Positions 25,109-33,851 of a DNA stretch of 64,000 nt are shown here, piece by piece (within the stretch, counting starts at the first letter, position 1; every line of letters begins with the position of its first letter). A program made the position numbers and the translations under genes. The DNA is from Candidatus Latescibacterota bacterium (GTDB lineage Bacteria > Latescibacterota > UBA2968): positions 1 through 64,000 of the forward strand of contig JAGWBW010000002.1 in assembly GCA_021295695.1 (NCBI GenBank). The letters are read 5' to 3'. The notes below the pieces were generated by a model, which made no database searches, was not told where the DNA came from, and was given only the letters and a program-made list of their open reading frames with translations.

Positions 25109-26590
25109 TCACCTCTCCACTGAATACCCGGGAATATTGTAGAGAGGAACCGCCCATCCCGCATCCTGAATTAACAAATTGGCATCCACGCTTTTGGGTT
25201 CGGCAATCGCGCCAAAGTCTTTCCATTGGTTGCCATCCAGGGGTTCGGTATAGCCTTCGTTTTGGAAAAAGCCAATTAGCTTTTCGCGCATTGTTTTTAT
25301 CTCTGAGGCGTACAAAATATTGTACGCACAGTTGCGCGTTTCCCCGGCATCTGTGCGGTGATCAAGGAGATATTCTTTTTGGTCGCCTGCCGAATAGATG
25401 TATTTCAAATTGCCATCATAAGCCATGTACATACCGCGTTGTCCGCGCTGAATCTGACCGTAAATCATTCGTTCTCGTCCATTGCCGACGAGATCTGCCA
25501 TGTCCAGGCCGTCTAAATCTGCGTTGTGATGGGAAATATCTGCTGCGCCCAAAAATGTCGGGATCAGGTCCATCAATCCACACGGCGTTTCTTCTTCAAC
25601 ACCGCGTGGGAAGCGCTCGGGATAGCGCACCAGCATGGGCACTCGGGCTGCTGCATCGAGAAAGCTACGCTTGCCAAAACAGTTGTAATCCCCCAGTAGT
25701 TCACCGTGATCCGATGACCAGACGATGAGGGTATTGTCCAGTTCGCCCTGTTGTTCGAGTTCGTCAATGATCCGGCCCACGCTGTAGTCGATAAACGATA
25801 TGCACGCCCAGTAATACCCGCGCATGACCTGTAGCATGCGATTATCCAATCCTGCATCGCGGTACTTGTATCGATTCTGATGGCGATTGAAATGCGTCCA
25901 AAGGTCTTCCATGTTATCGGGGCGTTTGGGAAAAGGCATCAGGGGACCGCGATAGAGTTTGTTCCAGGGCGTTGGCGGTGAAAAGGGCGGGTGCGGATGG
26001 ATATAACTCGACCAGAGAAAAAATGGTTTGGATGTATCGCGATTTTTCAGAAAGTCAATGCTGCGATCTGCGACCCAGGCTGTTGAATGGTGGCGTGCAG
26101 GCAGTTGAGAGATTTGTGGGATATAATACATTTCTCCTCTTGCGCCTATCGGATCGTGTACATAGTCATAGCCGTGTGCATGCAGATATTTTAGATAATC
26201 GTTTGTATCAATCGTTCCCGAAATTTCTTCCTGTACATCTCGTGCGTGAAATCCCCGGAGTCCTCCACGATCACCGGTAAAGTGCATTTTGCCCACTCCG
26301 TGACAGAGGTACCCGTCCTGTGCGAGGAGATCCATCAGCGATGGGCGGTCTGTCGGTTGTGGAAATCCATTGTCAAAGCACCCATTTTTGTGCGGGTACT
26401 GCCCGGTAATAAGAGATGCACGGGCTGATACACAAACGGGTGATGGGGTGTATCCCCTGGTAAAATTCACCCCTTCGTGACACAATCGATCCATTACTGG
26501 CGTGCGAATATGCGGATTGCCTGCCGCGTGAATGGTGTCCCAGCGTTGCTGGTCGGTAAATACGAATAGAATATTGGGTTGTTTGGGCAT
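25109..26590 (-). CDS. Sulfatase (arylsulfatase family, Cys-type)
   Basis: The enzyme should hydrolyse sulfate esters of sugars, aryl compounds or glycans. The N-terminus has the metal-binding NILFVFTDQQRWD strand, and the sulfatase motif is CVSARASLITG, where Cys53 (C-x-S-x-R) would become formylglycine. A second metal site appears at VWSSDHGELLGDYN. The length (493 aa) is typical. No signal peptide is evident, so it may be cytosolic, acting on imported material. It follows the MFS gene by 19 nt, which suggests uptake of the substrate by that permease. No formylglycine-generating enzyme was found in the window. Confidence 0.93.
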   Translation of the reverse strand: MPKQPNILFVFTDQQRWDTIHAAGNPHIRTPVMDRLCHEGVNFTRGYTPSPVCVSARASLITGQYPHKNGCFDNGFPQPTDRPSLMDLLAQDGYLCHGVGKMHFTGDRGGLRGFHARDVQEEISGTIDTNDYLKYLHAHGYDYVHDPIGARGEMYYIPQISQLPARHHSTAWVADRSIDFLKNRDTSKPFFLWSSYIHPHPPFSPPTPWNKLYRGPLMPFPKRPDNMEDLWTHFNRHQNRYKYRDAGLDNRMLQVMRGYYWACISFIDYSVGRIIDELEQQGELDNTLIVWSSDHGELLGDYNCFGKRSFLDAAARVPMLVRYPERFPRGVEEETPCGLMDLIPTFLGAADISHHNADLDGLDMADLVGNGRERMIYGQIQRGQRGMYMAYDGNLKYIYSAGDQKEYLLDHRTDAGETRNCAYNILYASEIKTMREKLIGFFQNEGYTEPLDGNQWKDFGAIAEPKSVDANLLIQDAGWAVPLYNIPGYSVER

Positions 26591-26609
26591 TCTTCACTCC
26601 TTGAAAAAT

Positions 26610-27890
26610 TTAATAACTCGACGCTTTCATGTAAAAACACAGCCAAAATCCCACCAGAACGGTTATGGCAGATAGGGCAAATACACCTTGAAGATGTACG
26701 AGGTCTGCGAGTATGCCTCCCAATATGGGATAGAGCGAACCAATGCCCAGCACGGTGTTGGTGATGCCGATATAGGTTGGGCGGCGGTCTGCTGGCGCGA
26801 TGTCCAAAAGATAACTTTTGAATCCGATAAAAATACCCGTTGTCGTTCCGCCTATTAAGAAAAAAATAGGCGAAAAAGACGCGGCGATTATCCACTCAGA
26901 AGTCTGTCTTAAGAAACTCGCCTGGTTGCTTAAAATCAATGCCATACACGGAATTAAAGCCACACCCAGCACAGCGAATAATATCACGCGGTGGTTTCCG
27001 TAACTGAGAGAGAGTCTTCCCCATATTATATTAAAAATAGCTGCGCCTATGGTTTGTATGGCTAAAAATAGGCCGACTGTGCTTTCCGAGATGTAAAATG
27101 TCTCCTGGGCGAGTACCACATAAAAGGGGAGAGAAAAACCGATGCCCGATGCCAGCATTTGAACCAGGAGAAAGCGACCGAAATTGCGATCGCGGCGCAA
27201 CAGGCGAGGAATACCGCGAACCACCTGGATGGCATTTCGGCGGGCTGTGCTCACATTGCCCTCTGGCTCTCGGACCAGGCAGAAACACCCGATGCCCAAG
27301 CTCATCATCCCCGCGCCGAGCGCGAAGATCATGACATAGTTTATCGGAAAGGCGTAACCATTCTCAGAGTCGAGAAAATATTTGACCAATATGCCTGCAA
27401 GAATGCTCAATACGCCGCCGAGAAATGAACGGGATGCGTAAAATAGTCCGGTGTGCGACCGCGGCAGAGATCTGCCCACGATATCTGTATAGGCATTGCC
27501 CGCGGGGCCTCCAAAAAGAGAGGCGATGCCATATAGAATGAGAAAGCTGCTCAATACCAGACTGGGGCGGTCGAGTCCGTACCACGCAAGCAGTGGCACG
27601 ATTGCCCAGATTAGTGACATGCGTACGAGGTTGGCCTGTCTGTACACAGGTAGCCTGCGCGCACGCCGCTCCAGGTATCCCGCTACGAGCAACTGGGGCA
27701 AATGCCAACCGGCGCGATGCAGAGAAGAAGCCAAACCGACCAGCGTATCTGAGGTTGTAAAATGCCGAATAAAAACGGGTAAGACTGTCGTAGGGTCTAA
27801 AAACGATATGCCAAATGCGAAGATACCGCCATTGAATGTCCCCACAATAAAGTTGAACCGCGCATTGCCTTTTTCAGGTAAGAAGCCCAA
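26610..27890 (-). CDS. Major facilitator superfamily transporter
   Basis: This 426-residue membrane protein has about twelve hydrophobic segments and an MFS-like cytoplasmic loop after helix 2 (GYLERRARRLPVYRQ). The end has a FYMKASSY tail. The only in-frame start before the first helix is TTG (27890), preceded by a G-rich stretch; this is unusual but fits the frame, which is closed by a stop upstream. Its 3' neighbour, 19 nt away, is the sulfatase, so it probably imports the sulfated substrate or exports a product. Substrate cannot be read from sequence. Confidence 0.85.
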   Translation of the reverse strand: MGFLPEKGNARFNFIVGTFNGGIFAFGISFLDPTTVLPVFIRHFTTSDTLVGLASSLHRAGWHLPQLLVAGYLERRARRLPVYRQANLVRMSLIWAIVPLLAWYGLDRPSLVLSSFLILYGIASLFGGPAGNAYTDIVGRSLPRSHTGLFYASRSFLGGVLSILAGILVKYFLDSENGYAFPINYVMIFALGAGMMSLGIGCFCLVREPEGNVSTARRNAIQVVRGIPRLLRRDRNFGRFLLVQMLASGIGFSLPFYVVLAQETFYISESTVGLFLAIQTIGAAIFNIIWGRLSLSYGNHRVILFAVLGVALIPCMALILSNQASFLRQTSEWIIAASFSPIFFLIGGTTTGIFIGFKSYLLDIAPADRRPTYIGITNTVLGIGSLYPILGGILADLVHLQGVFALSAITVLVGFWLCFYMKASSY

Positions 27891-27954
27891 GGAATTGTCC
27901 CCACACCCAATGAACTGCTAAATAATTATACGCTGTTCCACAATATAAAGCTTC

Positions 27955-27983
27955 TTGACAATCGGAAAACTCATTTCTATATC
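27955..27983 (+). promoter_or_regulatory. Predicted promoter of the deoxyribosyltransferase-like gene
   Basis: TTGACA (27955-27960) lies 17 nt before TATATC (27978-27983). An AAGAGGAG ribosome site (28007-28014) follows, 6 nt before ATG 28021. The -10 box is only moderately good. Confidence 0.6.
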
Positions 27984-28020
27984 TTGGTTATAGATCACAA
28001 TTCAGTAAGAGGAGAATTCT

Positions 28021-28491
28021 ATGTCCAAAATTATCTATCTCGCAAGTCCCTACGGCTTTTCGTCTCAACAGAAACAGAAACTTTTACCCGAGTTTATTCA
28101 GGTGCTCGAGTCTCTCGGCGCAGAGGTGTGGGAACCCTTTGAACGCAATAACCAGATTGATAAGGCACAGCCTGGATGGGCGTATCAAATTGGGCAGGCA
28201 GATGTGCGCGATGTCAAAGAATCAGACGCGATATTTGCCATTGTCAATGGCACGCCGCCCGATGAAGGTGTGATGGTTGAGCTTGGGATTGCCATTGCTT
28301 TGGGAAAAAAGACTTTTCTCTTTCGAGACGATTTCCGTCGTTGCACCGATTCTGAAGACTATGCGCTTAACCTTATGCTTTTTACAGGCCTGCCAGAATA
28401 CGGCTGGGAAGATTATTATTTTACGTCTCTGAATGAAATTGCCGATCCCGATAAGGCTCTGGTGCGCTGGCTGAATAGCGCGGTGGATTGA
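28021..28491 (+). CDS. Nucleoside 2-deoxyribosyltransferase-like protein
   Basis: This 156-residue protein resembles the nucleoside 2-deoxyribosyltransferase family (COG3613), which cleaves or transfers the base of deoxynucleosides. Family features are IYLASPYGFS at the start, the acidic region SDAIFAIVNG, and DEGVMVELGIAIALGKKTFLFRDD near 80-103, with the catalytic Glu in VELGIA. It may salvage nucleosides or act on a modified nucleotide. It stands alone, with its own promoter and terminator, divergent from the MFS gene. Confidence 0.85.
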   Translation: MSKIIYLASPYGFSSQQKQKLLPEFIQVLESLGAEVWEPFERNNQIDKAQPGWAYQIGQADVRDVKESDAIFAIVNGTPPDEGVMVELGIAIALGKKTFLFRDDFRRCTDSEDYALNLMLFTGLPEYGWEDYYFTSLNEIADPDKALVRWLNSAVD

Positions 28492-28506
28492 CGATAGATG
28501 TGTTCT

Positions 28507-28544
28507 AAAAAAGGGGCGACCTTTTCCGGTTGCCCCTTTTTGTT
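28507..28544 (+). terminator. Terminator after the deoxyribosyltransferase-like gene
   Basis: The arms GGGGCGACC (28513-28521) and GGTTGCCCC (28528-28536) pair with one G-T, flanked by an A-run and a T-run. It may also serve kamA, which ends at 28559 on the other strand. Confidence 0.85.
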
Positions 28545-28558
28545 GTATTTGCTGTGTA

Positions 28559-29920
28559 TTACCGCGCAGCCTCTATGGCCTCGGCTTTCATTTTTTCTCT
28601 CTCCACATCATCCTGCCATCGCGCTTGTATATCTTCGCGCAAACGCCAGAGTGGATCAAAATAAAAGAAAAATGTATCGGGTTTTACGACGGGACTGAGA
28701 TAAACGGCGATCCCGGTTTCCCGGTTGTAGTATTCATAGGAGTGCGCGTCTCGTTTTCCGCCGCCGCCCAATGTATCTACGATAAATGTGGGCATGTTAA
28801 ATCCGGATGTGGTGCCGCGTATGGCTTTTTCAATGGAGAGGCCATCGTCGAGTGTTGTACGCAGGTCTTCAACGCCGCGCACGAGGTCGTGAAAATACAC
28901 ATAATAGGGTTGCACGTTTAAGTAACTCAACCGCTTGACCAGGAGTCTCATCGTCTCGGTGCTGTTATTCACACCGCTTTGAAGTACTGCCTGGTTGCGT
29001 ATTGTTATTCCGCGCGATTGTAGCCGGTTAAGCCCGTCCTGTGTAATGCCGGTGATTTCGGCAGGGTGATTAAAATGGGTATGTAGCACCACTTCTTTGT
29101 GTATTTTTCGCCCGCGATCTACCACGCGCGTCAGCGCATCTACCCAGGCATCGTCTGTGACGAGTTTTTGCGGCATGACCGCTGGGCCTTTGGTCGCAAA
29201 GCGAAATCGCCGAATGTGGTCAATATCCAGCAGGCGATTGCCCAGTTCTTCGAGTTGATCGGCTTTGAGCTGATACATGTCGCCGCCGCTGACCACTATG
29301 TCTTCCACTTCTGGGCGCGATTGAATATACTCTATTGCATCGTCCCATCGCGCGCGATTGACCCGAAGATTTACCTTTTCCACATCTTCTGTATCCAGCC
29401 CTACGGCATAGCTGCGGGTGCAAAATCGACAATATACGGGACAGGTGTCCAGCACGAGGAATAACACGCGGTCTGGGTAGCGATGTGTCAAGCCCGCAAC
29501 GGGGGCATCCCCCAATTCATTGAGCGAATCGAGGTGCAACTCGGGGTGATCGTGTTCTTGCTCGCATCTGAGAGACAAAAATTGTTTGCGAAGCGGATCG
29601 CGATACGGGTCATCCCAATTGATCAAGCTCGTGATATACGGCGAAATTCTCACGCTCATGGGCGCGTGTTGCAAGCCCGCTGCGACCTCTTGATAAAAGT
29701 CATTGGATACCCGGTCCTCGAGTACCCTCATCAACTTGCCCACGCTGGTTATTGAATGGCGCATCTGAAAGATGTGCGAGTGAAAGGTGTGCGCGTCTAT
29801 GTCTGCAAATGCGGGAATGTGTCGCCAAAATTCATCCCGGCGCAACTCGCGATGCACGAGATCTTCGGGATCGACGGGTGGTTTTGTGCGGGGGGCATAA
29901 ACTTCTTCGATAACGTCCAT
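28559..29920 (-). CDS. kamA: KamA-family radical SAM aminomutase (lysine 2,3-aminomutase-like)
   Basis: The enzyme should move the 2-amino group of lysine or a related amino acid to the 3-position using a radical SAM cluster and PLP. The cluster motif is Cys160, Cys164 and Cys167 (CPVYCRFC). The PLP lysine is Lys389 in TLGGGGKRD, and the SAM-binding SGGD appears near residue 211. The 453 residues are normal. It has an almost consensus promoter and is monocistronic. Whether lysine or glutamate is the substrate cannot be decided here; beta-lysine can serve as an osmolyte or in lysine breakdown. Confidence 0.9.
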   Translation of the reverse strand: MDVIEEVYAPRTKPPVDPEDLVHRELRRDEFWRHIPAFADIDAHTFHSHIFQMRHSITSVGKLMRVLEDRVSNDFYQEVAAGLQHAPMSVRISPYITSLINWDDPYRDPLRKQFLSLRCEQEHDHPELHLDSLNELGDAPVAGLTHRYPDRVLFLVLDTCPVYCRFCTRSYAVGLDTEDVEKVNLRVNRARWDDAIEYIQSRPEVEDIVVSGGDMYQLKADQLEELGNRLLDIDHIRRFRFATKGPAVMPQKLVTDDAWVDALTRVVDRGRKIHKEVVLHTHFNHPAEITGITQDGLNRLQSRGITIRNQAVLQSGVNNSTETMRLLVKRLSYLNVQPYYVYFHDLVRGVEDLRTTLDDGLSIEKAIRGTTSGFNMPTFIVDTLGGGGKRDAHSYEYYNRETGIAVYLSPVVKPDTFFFYFDPLWRLREDIQARWQDDVEREKMKAEAIEAAR

Positions 29921-29976
29921 CTTTCTGCCTTTTTGTTGAGATGCAAGGTGTGGTTACGCCTGTGTGCAGGCTATCT

Positions 29977-30005
29977 ATAATACACCCACAGTATATGTCT
30001 GTCAA
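29977..30005 (-). promoter_or_regulatory. Strong predicted promoter of kamA
   Basis: On the minus strand TTGACA (30000-30005) is followed after 17 nt by TATTAT (29977-29982), about 57 nt upstream of the kamA start. It is among the best sigma-70-like matches in the window. Confidence 0.75.
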
Positions 30006-30092
30006 GTCTGGGCGCGGACAAAAACCTTGTTCAACCTGTTTGTTTATTTTACTTTAGGAACTCCATTGACATCATTCTGAACGGAATTTTCC

Positions 30093-32834
30093 ATGCCAAA
30101 ACGCGCGTTTATTCTCCTCATTCTGGGTTTTACTGTTTTTGCAGCTTTTGTTGGGCTGAGGTTGCTCTCGGTGATTTATACCGATTATCTCTGGTTTTCA
30201 GAACTCGGTTTTCACAACGCTTTTATCACCATTATACGTACTAAGACCCTCGCTCTTTTCGCATTTGGAAGTGTTTTTGCACTGATTTGCGGTATTAGTA
30301 TTGTCGCTGCCCGGCGCTATGGACAGCCCACGCGCATTATGGCGCTTGAGGTTATTATTGATGGCGATATCCCCATATCGCCTGATCACTCCCTCCGGCA
30401 GCGCTACGCCTGGATTGGAATTGTTGCGCTGCTGTCCTTTTTTATGGGTGTTGCGGGCACCTCGGCCTGGTCAGTTGTTCTCAAATACGCCAATCCCACT
30501 TCTTTTGATCTGGCCGATCCCATATTTGGACACGACATAGGATTTTATGTTTTTAGCCTGCCGCTGTACAATTTTCTGCAGGGCTGGTTTATTTCTGCAA
30601 TTATTGTGACGGGAATTGCTACGGTTGTTTCCTATCATCAGGATAGGGCGATTCGGTTCGACGACAAGCGCTGGATTACGACCCCGTATGTGCGGGCACA
30701 TGTCTCGATTCTCGGCGCTGTTCTTGCTCTTTTACTCTCGTGGGGTTATTGGTTAAAAAGATACGAACTGCTCTATTCTTTTCGCAAAGAAGCTTTTTTT
30801 GGCGCGGGTTATACAGATCTCAATATCCAGATTTGGGCCTACTATCTGATGCTTTTAGGGCTTATTGTTCTCGCGGGTTTGCTCTTTTACAACGCGCGCG
30901 TTCGCACATGGACGATTCCCGGATTTGGCGCGGCGGGCTATCTCGGTTCGCTCATTGTTGTGAGTTGGTTTATCCCTATTGTCTTTGAATTGGTGATTGT
31001 GCGGGCCAATGAGTTCGACAGAGAAAAGCCCTATATTCAACATGCTATTAATTACACGCGCAAAGCATATAGTTTGGACAAGATCGAGGAGGTGCCTTTT
31101 CCCGGCGAATCTGATCTGACCGCGGATGATATCGCAAATAATCAGGCTACCATACAAAGTATTCCGCTGTGGGATCGCCGCCCGCTTATGGACACGTATT
31201 CGCAGATTCAGGAAATTCGGTCCTATTACAAATTTCGAAGTGTCGATGTAGATCGGTATCACATTAACGGAACGTATCGGCAGGTTATGCTGGCTGCCCG
31301 CGAACTGGCGAGAAATCCGCGCGATTTGCCAGGGGATACATGGGTTAATCGGCATCTTGTGTACACCCATGGATACGGTCTGGTCATGAGTCCGGCAAAC
31401 GAGATTGCAGCCGAGGGGCTGCCGGGGTTTCTGCTCAAAGATATTCCACCGGTTGCATCAAATGGCCTGGAGGTTGTCCGCCCCGAACTCTACTATGGGG
31501 AAGACATGCGCGATTATGTCATCGTTCAGACCAACACACCCGAATTTGACTATCCCAAAGGCGATGAGAATATATACACGACCTACAAGGGGCGCGGTGG
31601 CGTACCATTGGGCGGATTTTTGACGCGCCTTGCATTTGCCATTCGCTTTGTCGATCCATTTATCCTTTTTACCGATGCGATAACGCCTCAAAGTCGCATT
31701 GTTTTTGACCGGCACATCGGCACCCGCTTTGGCGAAGATGCCCCGCGGCGGTTTGACAAAATTGCTCCGTTTCTCCGTTTTGACGACGATCCCTATCTCG
31801 CTCTGGTTGAAGGCCGACTGGTCTGGATACAGGATGCCTATACCGTGTCCAATATGTTTCCCTATTCGATGCCTTATGGACGACCTTATGTGCGAGAGAT
31901 GAATTATATCCGCAATTCTGTCAAAGTGGTGCTCGACGCGTACGACGGTAATGTCACCTTTTATGCCTGGGATACGAGCGACCCTCTTCTCAAGACCTAT
32001 ATGGCGATTTTTCCGCATCTGTTCAAGTCAGCCGATGAAATCAGTCCCGCGCTTCGCGCACACCTGCGGTATCCGATAGATATGTTTGATATTCAGGCGT
32101 CGCTTTATAATACGTATCACATGACCACCCCGATCGTGTTCTACAACCGCGAGGATGTGTGGGAAATTCCCACCGAATACTACGGCACAGTTGATCGTCC
32201 CATTCGCATGCGTCCGTATTATGTGATGGCGCGCTTGCCGGATGAAGACCGAGAAGAATATATCCTCATGCTGCCGGCCACGCCTTCCAACAAACCCAAT
32301 ATGATCGGCTGGATATTTGCGCGCTGTGACGGAGAAAATTACGGGCGGCTTGTGGTCTATAAATTGCCCAAGGAAAAGCTTATTTACGGGCCGATGCTCA
32401 TCGAACAACGCATCAATCAGGATACCGATATTTCCCGAGAAATTACCCTGTGGGACCAGCGCGGGTCAGACGTCATACGAGGCAATTTGCTGGTTATTCC
32501 CATTCGCAATTCGTTCATTTATGTCGAGCCGCTTTATCTGCGCGCGTCCCAACACGGCATGCCAGAGCTCAAGCGCGTGCTCGCCATTCACGGCGATCGC
32601 CTCGCTATGGGCGAAGATCTCAACGATGCCCTCAACAGGGTTTTTGCCAAAACAACGGGTACGCGAGTTCGGGATACTGTAGATTTGCCAGAAGATCTCA
32701 AGGCGCTTGCGCGTCAGGCATATCGGCAATTTGAAACGGCGCAAAAACAGTTGCAGGCGGGCGCGTTTTCCGATTATGGACAAAGCGTTGAGGAATTGCG
32801 CGAAACCCTTCAGCGCATGAATAACAATGAATAA
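30093..32834 (+). CDS. UPF0182 family membrane protein
   Basis: This large protein (913 aa) has about seven hydrophobic helices in the first 300 residues and then a long soluble region. Family features include DYLWFSELGF near residues 31-40, SWYF-like segments, HLVYTHGYG, VRPELYYGED, and DPFILFTDAITPQSRI. UPF0182 proteins are found in cyanobacteria, actinobacteria and others without a confirmed role. It overlaps murQ by 8 nt (the murQ ATG lies in its last codons), so the two are translationally linked. The 172-nt gap upstream is shared with the divergent kamA. Confidence 0.9.
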   Translation: MPKRAFILLILGFTVFAAFVGLRLLSVIYTDYLWFSELGFHNAFITIIRTKTLALFAFGSVFALICGISIVAARRYGQPTRIMALEVIIDGDIPISPDHSLRQRYAWIGIVALLSFFMGVAGTSAWSVVLKYANPTSFDLADPIFGHDIGFYVFSLPLYNFLQGWFISAIIVTGIATVVSYHQDRAIRFDDKRWITTPYVRAHVSILGAVLALLLSWGYWLKRYELLYSFRKEAFFGAGYTDLNIQIWAYYLMLLGLIVLAGLLFYNARVRTWTIPGFGAAGYLGSLIVVSWFIPIVFELVIVRANEFDREKPYIQHAINYTRKAYSLDKIEEVPFPGESDLTADDIANNQATIQSIPLWDRRPLMDTYSQIQEIRSYYKFRSVDVDRYHINGTYRQVMLAARELARNPRDLPGDTWVNRHLVYTHGYGLVMSPANEIAAEGLPGFLLKDIPPVASNGLEVVRPELYYGEDMRDYVIVQTNTPEFDYPKGDENIYTTYKGRGGVPLGGFLTRLAFAIRFVDPFILFTDAITPQSRIVFDRHIGTRFGEDAPRRFDKIAPFLRFDDDPYLALVEGRLVWIQDAYTVSNMFPYSMPYGRPYVREMNYIRNSVKVVLDAYDGNVTFYAWDTSDPLLKTYMAIFPHLFKSADEISPALRAHLRYPIDMFDIQASLYNTYHMTTPIVFYNREDVWEIPTEYYGTVDRPIRMRPYYVMARLPDEDREEYILMLPATPSNKPNMIGWIFARCDGENYGRLVVYKLPKEKLIYGPMLIEQRINQDTDISREITLWDQRGSDVIRGNLLVIPIRNSFIYVEPLYLRASQHGMPELKRVLAIHGDRLAMGEDLNDALNRVFAKTTGTRVRDTVDLPEDLKALARQAYRQFETAQKQLQAGAFSDYGQSVEELRETLQRMNNNE

Positions 32835-33729
32835 ACAGGTCTCAAAATGGGCCGATTTGCTCACCGAACAGCGCAATCCCAATAGCACCCACATTGATCG
32901 GTGTTCAACGGTGGATGCGTTGCGCCTTATCAATGCCGAAGATCAAAAAGTAGCGCGTGCTGTTGAAGATGTGATAGATGATGTTGCCAGTGCTGTCGAT
33001 CTCGTGGTATCAGCGTTTCAAAAGGGCGGCCGCCTTTTTTATATTGGCGCGGGAACCAGTGGTCGCCTCGGCGTTCTCGATGCGTCTGAATGTCCTCCGA
33101 CCTATGGCGTGTCACCCGATCTCGTGCAGGGTATTATCGCCGGTGGTATTCCCGCTTTGACGCGTTCACAGGAAGGCGCGGAAGACCACCCTGAAGATGG
33201 AGAAGCAGCACTCAAAGATCGCGGCTGCACATCCGATGATGTCGTTATGGGTATTGCGGCGAGTGGGGTTACGCCTTTTGTGCTCGGTGCGCTCGAATAC
33301 GCACAACGCATTGGCGCGAAGACCGTGTTTTTTACTTGCAATCCCGTTGTCGTAGAAAAAGCACGCGCAGATGTTGCGATCATCCCTGTTGTGGGGCCAG
33401 AAGTCATTGCTGGTTCGACGCGCATGAAAGCGGGTACGGCGACCAAGCTGGTGCTCAATATGATTACTACAACGGCTATGATCCGCGTGGGTAAGGTTTA
33501 TGAAAATTTGATGGTTGACCTCGCGCCGACCTGCGACAAACTCATAGATCGTGCCGAACGCATTTTGGGAATCGTATCTGATCTGACACCTGAAGAAAGT
33601 CGCGGGGTACTCGACAATGCAGAGGGCGATCTCAAAACGGCTATTGTCATGACAAAGCGGGCTGTCTCCATAGAAACAGCCCGCGAGTTGCTGCGGCAAA
33701 ACGATGGCGTTATCAACAAGGTCCTGTGA
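32827..33729 (+). CDS. murQ: N-acetylmuramic acid 6-phosphate etherase MurQ
   Basis: MurQ splits the D-lactyl ether of N-acetylmuramic acid 6-phosphate to give N-acetylglucosamine 6-phosphate during cell-wall recycling. It shows a SIS domain with YIGAGTSGRLGVLDASECPPTYGV near 75-98, and GSTRMKAGTATKLVLNMI near 196, both strongly conserved in the family. The 300-residue length is usual. The start lies in the end of the UPF0182 gene. No amgK, anmK or permease for the substrate is adjacent. Confidence 0.95.
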   Translation: MNKQVSKWADLLTEQRNPNSTHIDRCSTVDALRLINAEDQKVARAVEDVIDDVASAVDLVVSAFQKGGRLFYIGAGTSGRLGVLDASECPPTYGVSPDLVQGIIAGGIPALTRSQEGAEDHPEDGEAALKDRGCTSDDVVMGIAASGVTPFVLGALEYAQRIGAKTVFFTCNPVVVEKARADVAIIPVVGPEVIAGSTRMKAGTATKLVLNMITTTAMIRVGKVYENLMVDLAPTCDKLIDRAERILGIVSDLTPEESRGVLDNAEGDLKTAIVMTKRAVSIETARELLRQNDGVINKVL

Positions 33730-33827
33730 CGAATCAACGGAACGGGGTACAACTGGCTGGTTCTCAGGCCAGTTCATCAACGAATCTGCGAATCGAAGCT
33801 GATAACGACTTTGGGTGGTGGAGCGGG

Positions 33828-33851
33828 ATTCGTCTATTCGTCTATTCGTTT
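33828..33851. repeat. Octanucleotide tandem repeat at the 3' end of the ClpX-like gene
   Basis: Two exact copies of ATTCGTCT (33828-33835, 33836-33843) and a third imperfect copy (33844-33851) lie across the end of the ClpX-like gene. The last residues of that protein (RIDE) and its stop codon come from this repeat. Changes in copy number would alter the C-terminus. Confidence 0.85.

Noticed and set aside
33751-33774. Inverted repeat AACTGGC/GCCAGTT after murQ as a terminator
   Set aside because: There is no T-run after either side, so an intrinsic terminator is not supported.
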